NCBI RefSeq assembly: GCF_040822115.1
Contig: NZ_CP162004.1
Location: 434,001-498,000, forward strand
Source of the DNA: Flavobacterium sp. WC2421
GTDB taxonomy: Bacteria > Bacteroidota > Bacteroidia > Flavobacteriales > Flavobacteriaceae
Length of the DNA: 64,000 nt
Reading direction: 5' to 3'
Under the pieces are notes generated by a model that made no database searches, was not told the origin of the DNA, and saw only the letters and a list, made by a program, of their open reading frames with translations. Position numbers and translations under genes: made by a program. This document shows positions 27,068-35,112 of this stretch, piece by piece; the first letter of the stretch is position 1; the number at the start of each line of letters is the position of its first letter.

Positions 27068-27664
27068 ATGATTGCTATTGAATTATTAGAAAAATATGGC
27101 GCCGTAAAAAAAAGATATGACAAAGCCTCCACTATATTTGAAGAAGGAAAACTGCCTACACATTATTATCAAATTCTTTCTGGCGAAGTGAAAATGAACA
27201 ATTATAATGACGATGGACGTGAATTTATTCAAGGTTTTTTTTATGAAAATCAATGTTTTGGAGAACCTCCTTTATTCCTAAATCGAGTTTATCCAGCTAG
27301 TGCAGTTGCCTTAGAAAATACCGAATTGATTTGCATCACTAAAGAATGCTTTTTAGAATTGCTCGCTAATAATCCTGCAATAAGCATAACAATAATTGAA
27401 AACTTAGCACAGCGATTGTACTATAAATCAGTAATGGCAGCTGAAATATCTTCTGAAGAACCCGAACATAGAGTCTTAACACTCATTGATTATGCGATTG
27501 CTAATTTTAATTTAAAAAAATCCCAACATGGATATCTAATCAATTTTACTAGGCAACAAATTGGTGATTTAACGGGACTTCGAGTAGAAACCGTTATTCG
27601 AGCTATTAAGTCTTTAGAAAAAAAAGGGCTCTTAAAAATTATTAATCGAAAGGTCTACCGTTAA
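27068..27664 (+). CDS. Crp/Fnr family transcriptional regulator
   Basis: 198 residues: a cyclic-nucleotide-binding-type beta-roll (about 20-115), a dimer helix, and a C-terminal winged helix-turn-helix (INFTRQQIGDLTGLRVETVI at about 158-178, the recognition helix containing RVETV). There is no N-terminal cysteine cluster, so it is not a classical Fe-S FNR. It ends 8 bases before a perfect FNR-type palindrome that precedes the membrane protein and truncated haemoglobin genes, which makes those genes its likely targets. Confidence 0.93.
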   Translation: MIAIELLEKYGAVKKRYDKASTIFEEGKLPTHYYQILSGEVKMNNYNDDGREFIQGFFYENQCFGEPPLFLNRVYPASAVALENTELICITKECFLELLANNPAISITIIENLAQRLYYKSVMAAEISSEEPEHRVLTLIDYAIANFNLKKSQHGYLINFTRQQIGDLTGLRVETVIRAIKSLEKKGLLKIINRKVYR

Positions 27665-27671
27665 GTTGCCC

Positions 27672-27691
27672 TTTATGATTTGAATCATAAA
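27672..27691. promoter_or_regulatory. Perfect 20-bp palindrome, FNR/CRP-type operator
   Basis: TTTATGATTTGAATCATAAA is symmetrical at every position except the central pair and contains TGAT-N4-ATCA, the core of FNR-type sites. Its centre lies about 44 bases before the predicted transcript start (about 27726), the position used by activators. Confidence 0.75.
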
Positions 27692-27711
27692 TAAAACGAG
27701 TCCCATACATC

Positions 27712-27719
27712 TAACTTTG
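27712..27719 (+). promoter_or_regulatory. -7 element of the truncated-haemoglobin operon
   Basis: TAACTTTG fits TAnnTTTG. There is no TTG at -33; the palindrome at 27672-27691 lies there instead, as in activator-dependent promoters. Confidence 0.6.
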
Positions 27720-27739
27720 TCATATTAAATTTTTACACT

Positions 27740-28021
27740 ATGACACTTTATAAAAATACATTAGAGAATTTCGACAAAAATTTTATTGGTTTTTCAACTT
27801 TAGCCATATTAGGACAAAGCTGTCTCGGTGGAGCTGCAGCTATGATGATATTAGCAAATGGAACTTCTTTTGGACAGATGATTCAACTTAGTATTATTGT
27901 ACTAATTTGCATGCTAGTGAACACTTCTATTTTAGCACAAATGAAACACAAACTAATTTTTAATCTAATTATTGCAAGTACTATTCTAAGCACTTTATTG
28001 ATTGTATTAAATAATCTTTAA
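27740..28021 (+). CDS. Small membrane protein, three transmembrane segments
   Basis: 93 residues. Three hydrophobic segments (about 16-39, 46-65 and 71-91) with short polar links. I do not recognise the family. It is separated from the truncated haemoglobin by two bases and lies behind the FNR-type operator, so it is part of a regulated pair. It may be a membrane partner of the haemoglobin, which is inference from context only. Confidence 0.75.
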   Translation: MTLYKNTLENFDKNFIGFSTLAILGQSCLGGAAAMMILANGTSFGQMIQLSIIVLICMLVNTSILAQMKHKLIFNLIIASTILSTLLIVLNNL

Positions 28022-28023
28022 TA

Positions 28024-28413
28024 ATGAAAAAGACTATTGATAACCGAGCTGACATTTCACTTTTAGTCACCACTTTTTACAAGAAAATAAGAGCTGATAG
28101 TGAAATAGGTTTTTATTTTAATGACACCATACTTAACTGGGAAGAACATGTAACAAAACTGACCGATTTTTGGGAAACCAATTTATTTGCGGTCAAAAAG
28201 TACAGCGGAAACCCAATACTGGCTCACAATACAATCGACAAGTTATTTACTAACCAAATATCATCACACGAATTTGGCATTTGGCTGAATTTATGGTTTG
28301 AAACCTTAGACGAGTTATTTTTAGGAGAGAATGTGGATATTCTAAAAAGAAGAGCCCGAAAAATGAGTACTTTTCTTTATATGAATATGTTCGAAAGCCG
28401 AACTAAAGTGTAG
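28024..28413 (+). CDS. Group III truncated haemoglobin
   Basis: 129 residues, typical of TrHb III. Family blocks are FWETNLF, then YSGNPILAHNTI, whose histidine fits the proximal haem ligand, and GIWLNLWFETLDELF. These proteins bind O2 or NO, and characterised members are linked to nitrosative stress and microaerobic life. It follows the small membrane protein by two bases and shares its promoter. The upstream Crp/Fnr gene and operator give a likely control circuit. Confidence 0.92.
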   Translation: MKKTIDNRADISLLVTTFYKKIRADSEIGFYFNDTILNWEEHVTKLTDFWETNLFAVKKYSGNPILAHNTIDKLFTNQISSHEFGIWLNLWFETLDELFLGENVDILKRRARKMSTFLYMNMFESRTKV

Positions 28414-28440
28414 TTCATTTATACCGTTTTGCAACACATA

Positions 28441-29088
28441 TTACTTTTTCTCAAAAGCATACACAAGCCCAAAGTCTTCTATTTCTTCGTGAAATATTTT
28501 AAAATCTTTCACTAACTTATCAAAGTGAAGTTCTGCTCTTAATTCTTTATCATGTAAACGGAAGGCTTTGACTTTAATATGATCCTTGAAACTAATTCCC
28601 TTTTCATTTCTAATTTTAAAAATAGCTTCTTTGGCTCCCCAAATCACAGTAAGTTTTTTTATGTATTCTTCGTGATTTTTTATATCTAAATAGTTGAACT
28701 CTTCATCAGCAAATTTATCAGCGATGCGAATGATTTTTTCTCTTTGTAGCTCAATATCGATGCCTACGGTTTCATCACTCAGAATAATAGCTGAAAAATG
28801 GTGGGAATGTGTAATAGAAATGTATTTACCATCTATAAGATGTGGCTTCCCAAACTCATCGTAATACAAGTCTAAATCATTATAACCTGCCTCTTGCAAG
28901 AGTTTACGAACGCTTAAAAAACCCCGTTGATGCAAGTCGGATTTCATATTATCAAGTCGGATACGGTTTTTCATGTTTAACACAACTTCCCCATGGAGTT
29001 CATCAAAAGATTCGGTGATTTTCCAAACCAGAATTTTAGTATTTATCCCAACGCTTGGGGAGAAGTTTATGGTCTTGTATAAAGGCAT
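28441..29088 (-). CDS. 4'-Phosphopantetheinyl transferase, Sfp type
   Basis: 215 residues. The two catalytic blocks are GIDIE (in TVGIDIELQ, Mg2+ ligands) and WGAKEAIFK (WxxKEA). It moves phosphopantetheine from CoA to carrier proteins such as ACP. The enzyme is stand-alone; no polyketide or peptide synthetase lies nearby, so it may serve fatty-acid ACP or distant clusters. It converges with the haemoglobin gene and is divergent from ahcY. Confidence 0.92.
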   Translation of the reverse strand: MPLYKTINFSPSVGINTKILVWKITESFDELHGEVVLNMKNRIRLDNMKSDLHQRGFLSVRKLLQEAGYNDLDLYYDEFGKPHLIDGKYISITHSHHFSAIILSDETVGIDIELQREKIIRIADKFADEEFNYLDIKNHEEYIKKLTVIWGAKEAIFKIRNEKGISFKDHIKVKAFRLHDKELRAELHFDKLVKDFKIFHEEIEDFGLVYAFEKK

Positions 29089-29107
29089 GATTCTATATCG
29101 TGATTTT

Positions 29108-29210
29108 TAGCCCCGATGGCAACGGCATCCTTTTTATCTTGAAAATTGTTTTAGTTTACCAAAACAAGTTCAAGATAAAAAGATATAGTGAACAGCGGGA
29201 TTAGCTCCTG
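29108..29210 (+). repeat. Dispersed hairpin-border element, copy A
   Basis: Left border TAGCCCCGATGGCAACGGCA then TCC; right border GATATAGTGAACAGCGGGAT then TAGCTCC. The core is a near-perfect stem: CTTTTTATCTTGAA against TTCAAGATAAAAAG, with inner TTGTTTT/AAAACAA. It lies between the divergent phosphopantetheinyl transferase and ahcY genes. Confidence 0.8.
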
Positions 29211-29321
29211 AAAATGAAGCTAAACAGTCTTTAAATTATTATTTTACTGATTTTTAAAAGATTACACTATTAAACAATTCATAAATATAAGTGAATCCTT
29301 TTTAAATCATAAGTTATTACG

Positions 29322-29329
29322 TAAATTTG
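29322..29329 (+). promoter_or_regulatory. -7 element of ahcY
   Basis: TAAATTTG fits TAnnTTTG, 29 bases before the ATG at 29359. Confidence 0.6.
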
Positions 29330-29358
29330 CAAAAAATTACAATACAAATATACTATAA

Positions 29359-30675
29359 ATGAGTACTACAACTATGCCTTTTGTGGCTTTCAAAGTAAAA
29401 GACATCTCTCTAGCAGCCTGGGGAAGAAAAGAAATTGAACTAGCTGAAGCTGAAATGCCAGGTTTAATGGCACTTCGCGCTGAATACAAAGACGAACAAC
29501 CTCTTGCTGGTTCTCGTATTGCTGGATGTTTACACATGACGATTCAAACTGCAGTTTTAATAGAGACTTTGATTGCTCTTGGCGCTGAAGTGACTTGGTC
29601 TTCTTGTAACATTTTCTCAACTCAAGATCAAGCTGCTGCTGCTATCGCTGCTGCAGGAATTCAAGTATACGCTTGGAAAGGTTTGAACGAAGAAGATTTT
29701 GACTGGTGTATTGAGCAAACATTATTCTTTGGTGAAGATAGAAAACCATTGAACATGATTCTTGATGATGGTGGAGATTTGACAAACATGGTTATTGACC
29801 GTTACCCAGAATTAGTTGCTGGAATAAAAGGATTGTCTGAAGAGACTACAACTGGAGTTCATAGACTTTACGAAAGAGTAAAAGCAGGAACTTTACCAAT
29901 GCCTGCAATCAATGTTAATGACTCGGTTACTAAATCGAAATTTGACAACAAATACGGATGTAAAGAATCTGCAGTTGATGCTGTACGTCGTGCAACTGAT
30001 ATTATGCTTGCTGGTAAAAGAGTAATCGTTTGTGGATATGGTGACGTAGGAAAAGGTACTGCTGCTTCTTTTAGAGGTGCTGGATCTATTGTTACAGTTA
30101 CTGAAATTGATCCAATTTGTGCTTTACAAGCTGCAATGGACGGTTTTGAAGTTAAAAAATTAAATACTGTTGTTGGAAATGCTGATATCATCATCACAAC
30201 AACTGGAAATAAAGATATCGTTCTTGGTTCTCACTTTGAGCAAATGAAAGACAAAACTATCGTTTGTAACATTGGACATTTTGATAACGAAATTGCTGTT
30301 GCTTGGTTAAACACTAACCACGGAGCTTCTAAAGTTGAAATCAAACCACAAGTTGATAAATATACAATTAATGGTAAAGATATCATCCTTTTGGCTGAAG
30401 GTCGTTTAGTAAACCTTGGTTGTGCTACAGGTCACCCAAGTTTTGTAATGAGTAACTCATTTACTAACCAAACTTTGGCTCAAATCGAATTGTGGAAAAA
30501 TAGCGCAAATTACGACAATGACGTATACATGTTACCAAAACACTTAGACGAGAAAGTAGCAATGCTTCACTTGGCTAAATTAGGAGTTGAATTGGAAACT
30601 TTACGTGACGATCAAGCGGCTTACATTGGTGTTCCAGTTGATGGACCATTCAAACCAGAATATTACAGATACTAA
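29359..30675 (+). CDS. ahcY: Adenosylhomocysteinase
   Basis: 438 residues, standard length. It hydrolyses S-adenosylhomocysteine to adenosine and homocysteine, feeding the methionine cycle that metE (52500-54824) completes. Diagnostic blocks: [55 protein letters not shown] (NAD-binding) and the C-terminal KPEYYRY. It is a single gene with a strong terminator. Confidence 0.98.
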   Translation: MSTTTMPFVAFKVKDISLAAWGRKEIELAEAEMPGLMALRAEYKDEQPLAGSRIAGCLHMTIQTAVLIETLIALGAEVTWSSCNIFSTQDQAAAAIAAAGIQVYAWKGLNEEDFDWCIEQTLFFGEDRKPLNMILDDGGDLTNMVIDRYPELVAGIKGLSEETTTGVHRLYERVKAGTLPMPAINVNDSVTKSKFDNKYGCKESAVDAVRRATDIMLAGKRVIVCGYGDVGKGTAASFRGAGSIVTVTEIDPICALQAAMDGFEVKKLNTVVGNADIIITTTGNKDIVLGSHFEQMKDKTIVCNIGHFDNEIAVAWLNTNHGASKVEIKPQVDKYTINGKDIILLAEGRLVNLGCATGHPSFVMSNSFTNQTLAQIELWKNSANYDNDVYMLPKHLDEKVAMLHLAKLGVELETLRDDQAAYIGVPVDGPFKPEYYRY

Positions 30676-30720
30676 TTAATTGTAAATTAGCGATTGCTGA
30701 TTATAATTTTAGATTTATAG

Positions 30721-30771
30721 AAACCCTTGCAAGAAACTGAACTAAATTCAGTTTGAATGCGAGGGTTTTTT
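30721..30771 (+). terminator. Intrinsic terminator after ahcY
   Basis: AAACCCTTGCA and TGCGAGGGTTT form an 11-bp stem with one G-U pair; inside it AAACTGAA and TTCAGTTT extend the helix. A T-run follows. Confidence 0.88.
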
Positions 30772-30801
30772 GTTTTTGGGCGAGACCCTACGTAAAAACT
30801 T

Positions 30802-30880
30802 CGGGTCGGGCTATTCACTATATCTTTTATTTCTTCCCGAAGTTTCGAGACGAAATAAAAGGATACCGCTACTATCCCTT
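30802..30880 (-). repeat. Dispersed hairpin-border element, copy E
   Basis: On the minus strand: GGGATAGTAGCGGTATCC, a stem CTTTTATTTC/GAAATAAAAG whose loop holds a second hairpin (CTTCGGG near GAAACTTCGGG), then GATATAGTGAATAGCCCGA. Outside it CCTACGTAAAA (from 30788) and TTTTCACGTAGG (to about 30933) form a wider inverted repeat. It is part of the 425-base gap between convergent ahcY and rpmA; nothing else is recognised there apart from two terminators. Confidence 0.7.
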
Positions 30881-31052
30881 TCGCAGTTCCCACGAGCTAG
30901 GGAATCCCTTCCTGCACAGATTTTCACGTAGGACTGCAGTGAGGCTCTGCAATTACGCAACGCTTTGACACAAACAATTTTTACAATCAAAAAAATCCAT
31001 TTCCCGTTCAGCCACCCTCTCCTTTGGCAAAGGACTGGGAATTATCCACAAA

Positions 31053-31082
31053 AAAACCCGCTTCTTTCGAAACGGGTTTTTA
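31053..31082 (-). terminator. Terminator of rplU-rpmA
   Basis: AAAAACCCG and CGGGTTTTT arms around a 10-base loop, just past the rpmA stop on the minus strand. Confidence 0.8.
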
Positions 31083-31100
31083 ATAAATTGAGAAAATCAA

Positions 31101-31367
31101 TTATGCTTCAACTTCAAATGGAAGTATAGAAACGTATGATTTGTTGTCTCTTTTCTTTTGGAACTTTACAATTCCAGGTACTCTAGCATGTAGTGTGTGA
31201 TCTTTACTGATGTAAACATTTTCACCTGGATTGTGCTTAGAACCTCTTTGTCTTACGATGATGTTCCCTGCAATAGCAGCTTGTCCTCCAAAAATCTTAA
31301 CGCCTAAACGTTTTGATTCTGATTCTCTACCATTCTTGGAACTACCGACACCTTTCTTGTGAGCCAT
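31101..31367 (-). CDS. rpmA: 50S ribosomal protein L27
   Basis: 88 residues. It begins [20 protein letters not shown], the normal bacterial L27 start whose tail reaches the peptidyl-transferase centre. No Firmicutes-type N-terminal cleavage extension is present. It follows rplU by 32 bases, the usual L21-L27 pair. Confidence 0.98.
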   Translation of the reverse strand: MAHKKGVGSSKNGRESESKRLGVKIFGGQAAIAGNIIVRQRGSKHNPGENVYISKDHTLHARVPGIVKFQKKRDNKSYVSILPFEVEA

Positions 31368-31399
31368 GACGTATTAGTTTTATATTGTTAATAAATTAA

Positions 31400-32035
31400 T
31401 TAAACCGCTTTACCGCCGTTTAATTCATCTTGTAATTTTTTTAATTCATCCATTTTACCATCTGCAGCTAATTGAGCTTGTTGAGCCCAAGTAGTTGGAT
31501 CTAAATGAGATAATTTAGATTCTGACGCTTCTAAAATTGCTTTTACAGCATCAGCACTTGTTTTTGCTAATTTAGAGAATGTTGCAATCCCAGCAGCAAC
31601 TAACGCTTCTGCAGCTTTTGGTCCAACTCCTTCAATTAATTTCAAATCATCCGCTTTCTTAGCTGCTTTTGGAGCCTTAGCTTCAGCAACTTTTTCAGCT
31701 TTTGGAGCTGCTTTCTTTGTACCAGACGCAGAAATACCTTCAATTACAATTTGAGTAAGATACTGTCTATGACCGTTTCTCTTTTTGTACCCTTTTCTTC
31801 TTTTCTTTTTGAAAACGATAACTTTATCTCCTTTTAAGTGTTGTAACACTTTAGCTTCTACTGAAGCACCTTCTATAGCTGGGGCGCCTAAAGTGATTGT
31901 TCCATTGTCATCTAATAAAAGAACTTTGTCAAAAGAAACTTTTGAACCTTCTTCATTAGTCAAACGATGAACATAAACCTTTAAGTCTTTGCTTACTTTA
32001 AATTGTTGCCCTGCTATCTCTACGATTGCATACAT
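31400..32035 (-). CDS. rplU: 50S ribosomal protein L21 with C-terminal helix-hairpin-helix extension
   Basis: 211 residues, twice the usual L21 length. Residues 1-103 are L21 (IVEIAGQQFKV at the start, KRRKGYKKRNGHRQ near 78-91). Residues 104-129 are a Lys/Ala-rich linker. Residues 130-160 contain a helix-hairpin-helix (LKLIEGVGPKAAEALVAAGI) followed by further helices. The tail is known from other Bacteroidota but its role is not established. HhH motifs usually contact nucleic acid backbones. A strong promoter lies upstream (32066-32095). Confidence 0.95.
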   Translation of the reverse strand: MYAIVEIAGQQFKVSKDLKVYVHRLTNEEGSKVSFDKVLLLDDNGTITLGAPAIEGASVEAKVLQHLKGDKVIVFKKKRRKGYKKRNGHRQYLTQIVIEGISASGTKKAAPKAEKVAEAKAPKAAKKADDLKLIEGVGPKAAEALVAAGIATFSKLAKTSADAVKAILEASESKLSHLDPTTWAQQAQLAADGKMDELKKLQDELNGGKAV

Positions 32036-32065
32036 ACCGAATTGATTTATTGATTTTTAAGGTTG

Positions 32066-32095
32066 CAAATATACAATTTATTTTTTACCATGCAA
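32066..32095 (-). promoter_or_regulatory. Promoter of rplU-rpmA
   Basis: On the minus strand TTG (32095-32093), 19 bases, TATATTTG (32073-32066): a full match to the Bacteroidota consensus. Confidence 0.85.
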
Positions 32096-32191
32096 TCACT
32101 TAAAGGAAAAAATGTTTTCATCTCTTTTCTCCCCATTTTCAAGACTTTAGAAACATAAAATACCATTCATTTAAACAACAATTAAAAACAA

Positions 32192-32225
32192 TTGTACTTT
32201 CATCCTTAAAAAAAAGGTATTTTTG
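32192..32225 (+). promoter_or_regulatory. Promoter of the M16 peptidase pair
   Basis: TTG at 32192-32194, 23 bases, TATTTTTG at 32218-32225; 56 bases before the ATG at 32282. Confidence 0.55.
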
Positions 32226-32281
32226 AAGTAACAATAATCAACTTTAAATAACTTATTGTAAATACATTTTTATTAATCTTT

Positions 32282-33607
32282 ATGAAAAAATCAATAATGG
32301 TATTAAGTTCTGCCCTTATGCTTGGTGGAGTAGCAACTGCCCAAAAAATAGCTTTTGAAGAATATGATCTTGATAACGGAATGCATGTTATTTTGCATCA
32401 CGACCCTACAGCACCGGTAGTTATCACCTCCGTAATGTACCATGTGGGCTCAAAAGACGAAAATCCTGAAAAAACAGGTTTTGCCCATTTTTTTGAACAC
32501 TTATTATTTGAAGGAACTGCCAATATAAAACGCGGAGAATGGTTTAAAATTGTAGCTTCAAATGGAGGTACTAATAATGCCAACACTTCTGACGACCGAA
32601 CCTATTATTACGAAGTCTTCCCTTCCAATAATTTGGAATTGGCTCTTTGGATGGAATCCGAAAGATTGATGCACCCTATAATCAACCAAATAGGTGTTGA
32701 TACACAAAACGGAGTTATAAAAGAAGAAAAAGCATCCCGTTATGACAATCGCCCTTATGGAAAAATCATAAACGTAGTAAAAGAGCACCTGTTTATTAAC
32801 CATCCTTACAGATGGTCCACCATTGGCTCCATGGAACATTTAGATACCGCTACATTGGAAGATTTTCAAGCTTTTAATAAAAAGTTCTACACCCCTAATA
32901 ATGCTGTACTGGTTGTTGCAGGAGATTTTGAAAATGCAATTACTAAAGAATGGATTCAAAAATACTTTGGAACTATCAAAAGAGGAGAAGAAATACAAAA
33001 ACAAGTTTTCACCGAAAAACCGATTACACAAACTATTAAAGCAACTTATCATGATCCAAATATCAAGATCCCAATGCTTGTCGCCGCATATAGAACGCCT
33101 TCAATGAAAACCAGAGACGCAGTTGTTTTGGATTTCATTTCTGCTTATTTAAGCGATGGTAAAAGTTCAAAATTGTACAAGAAAATTGTTGACCAAAAAA
33201 AAATCGCCTTACAAATTGGAGCCGTTAATCTTAGCGAAGAAGATTACGGAATGTATATTTTATATGGTCTACCAATGGGCACTAATTCATCTGAAGATTT
33301 ATTAAGAGAAATAGATGAAGAAATCCTAAAAATACAATCTGAATTAATTACTGACAAAGACTATCAAAAACTATTGAATCAATTTGAGAATCAAAATGTA
33401 AATAACAATTCTAATGTAGAAGGTGTTGCCGAAAATCTAGCCAAGTATTATTTGCTTTATGGTGACATTCATTTAATAAATAATGAGATTGATATTTACC
33501 ATTCTATTACCCGAGAGGAGATTCGAACAGTGGCTAAAAAATACTTAAATCCAAACCAACGATTATTATTGGATTACGTTCCCGCTACTGAAACAGCACA
33601 GAACTAA
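32282..33607 (+). CDS. M16 family zinc peptidase, catalytic subunit
   Basis: 441 residues with a signal peptide (about 1-20, ending GGVATAQ). The inverted zinc motif HxxEH is intact (His69, Glu72, His73 in HFFEHLLFEG), and the third ligand Glu lies in the NGVIKEEK block. Such M16B proteins act in the periplasm on peptides. The next gene, 7 bases downstream, is the non-catalytic partner, so the two probably form a heterodimer like mitochondrial processing peptidase. Confidence 0.92.
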   Translation: MKKSIMVLSSALMLGGVATAQKIAFEEYDLDNGMHVILHHDPTAPVVITSVMYHVGSKDENPEKTGFAHFFEHLLFEGTANIKRGEWFKIVASNGGTNNANTSDDRTYYYEVFPSNNLELALWMESERLMHPIINQIGVDTQNGVIKEEKASRYDNRPYGKIINVVKEHLFINHPYRWSTIGSMEHLDTATLEDFQAFNKKFYTPNNAVLVVAGDFENAITKEWIQKYFGTIKRGEEIQKQVFTEKPITQTIKATYHDPNIKIPMLVAAYRTPSMKTRDAVVLDFISAYLSDGKSSKLYKKIVDQKKIALQIGAVNLSEEDYGMYILYGLPMGTNSSEDLLREIDEEILKIQSELITDKDYQKLLNQFENQNVNNNSNVEGVAENLAKYYLLYGDIHLINNEIDIYHSITREEIRTVAKKYLNPNQRLLLDYVPATETAQN

Positions 33608-33614
33608 GATAATC

Positions 33615-35030
33615 ATGAAAAAAATAAGAATTACACTCATCCTTTTGTTTATAACAGGAATTATGCAAGCACAAGATCGCCCACAACCCAAAGCCGGAAA
33701 AGCTCCAGTGGTAAACATAAAAAAACCACAAACTTTCTTTTTGGCAAATGGACTTAAAGTCATGGTAGTCGAAAACCACAAATTACCAAAAGTTACTTTT
33801 AATCTTACGATAGACAATCCCCCATTTGCCGAAGGCGATAAAAAAGGGGTAGATGAACTTTGCAGTTATTTAATAGGAAGCGGAAGTACTAAAATAACCA
33901 AAGATGACTTTAATGAAGAAGTAGACTTTCTTGGTGCCAATATTAGTTTTAACTCCCATGGCGCATACGCGAGTTCTCTTTCTAAATATTCGGGGCGCAT
34001 TTTAGAACTACTTTCTTATGGCGCTTTGTACCCTGATTTCACTCAAGAAGAATTTGATAACGAAAAAGCCAAACTTCTTGAAAATCTTAAATCCCAAGAA
34101 AAAAGCGTTCCTGCTATTGCCAATAGAGTCATTGACGCCTTAGCATTTGGAGAAAAACATCCATCTGGAGAATACATTACTGAGGAAACTATAAACAATG
34201 TGACTCTTGCAGATGTTGAAGCTAACTACACAAACTATTTTGCTCCTGAGAACGGTTATTTAGTAATCATCGGCGATGTCAAATTCAAAGAAATAAAACC
34301 AATTGTCGAAAAGCTTTTTGGAACTTGGAAAAAAAGGAATACTCCTAAATTAACTTATACTGCACCACAAAACGCACCTTTTACTCAAATAAATTTTGTA
34401 GACGTCCCTAGTGCTTCACAATCTGAAATTTCATTAGTCAACACCATAAATTTAAAAATGGGAGACAAGGATTTTTTCCCCGCAGTTATTGCTACCTATA
34501 TATTAGGAGGAGGCTTCAATAGTTACCTAAATATGAACTTACGAGAAGAACACGGCTGGACGTATGGCGCTAATGCTATTATAGGTGCCGGTAAATATGT
34601 GTCCAAATTAAGATCAGCATCATCCATTAAAACTAGCGTTACAGATAGCGCAGTCGTTGAATTTATAAAAGAAATCAAAAGAATCCGAACCGAAAAAGTG
34701 TCCGTACAAGCACTTAACGAAGTCAAAGCGGGCTATATTGGTCGTTTTGTAATGCAGGTCGAAAAACCACAGGCCGTTGCACGATATGCATTAAACATTG
34801 AAACGGAAGAACTACCAAAAGATTTTTACGAAAACTACATCAAAACAATAAATGCGGTAACCCCAGAAGATGTACTACAAGCTGCTAACAAGTATTTTTT
34901 AATTGACAATACTCGAATCATTATTGCTGGTAAAGGAGCCGAAGTAATCCCTGGCTTAGAAAAACTCAATATCCCTATATCCTATTTTGATAATTATGGA
35001 AACTCCATAGAGAAACCGAATTACAAATAA
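33615..35030 (+). CDS. M16 family peptidase, non-catalytic partner
   Basis: 471 residues with a signal peptide (about 1-20). The M16 fold is clear, but the zinc motif is gone: where HxxEH should be the sequence reads VDELCSYLIGSGS. The C-terminal substrate-binding Arg/Tyr block is kept (NLREEHGWTYGA). This is the usual division of labour in a two-subunit M16B peptidase. It is translated with the upstream catalytic gene. Confidence 0.9.
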   Translation: MKKIRITLILLFITGIMQAQDRPQPKAGKAPVVNIKKPQTFFLANGLKVMVVENHKLPKVTFNLTIDNPPFAEGDKKGVDELCSYLIGSGSTKITKDDFNEEVDFLGANISFNSHGAYASSLSKYSGRILELLSYGALYPDFTQEEFDNEKAKLLENLKSQEKSVPAIANRVIDALAFGEKHPSGEYITEETINNVTLADVEANYTNYFAPENGYLVIIGDVKFKEIKPIVEKLFGTWKKRNTPKLTYTAPQNAPFTQINFVDVPSASQSEISLVNTINLKMGDKDFFPAVIATYILGGGFNSYLNMNLREEHGWTYGANAIIGAGKYVSKLRSASSIKTSVTDSAVVEFIKEIKRIRTEKVSVQALNEVKAGYIGRFVMQVEKPQAVARYALNIETEELPKDFYENYIKTINAVTPEDVLQAANKYFLIDNTRIIIAGKGAEVIPGLEKLNIPISYFDNYGNSIEKPNYK

Positions 35031-35053
35031 AAAAATAGTGCTCTTTTTAAAAC

Positions 35054-35083
35054 ACAAAGGCGGTCTAGAAAGACGGCCTTTGT
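35054..35083. terminator. Terminator-like hairpin between convergent genes
   Basis: ACAAAGGC and GCCTTTGT arms with an inner GTCT/AGAC stem. The T-run is weak, so confidence is moderate. Confidence 0.6.
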
Positions 35084-35112
35084 TGTTTATATCATATTCA
35101 AAAGAGCAGCTA

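Noticed and set aside
30753-30968. 71-residue open frame between ahcY and rpmA
   Set aside because: It runs through the terminator tail and repeat copy E; the codons follow the repeat, not a gene.
31043-31051. Perfect DnaA box TTATCCACA as a sign of a replication origin
   Set aside because: It is a single box between convergent genes with no cluster, no dnaA/dnaN nearby and no AT-rich unwinding region.
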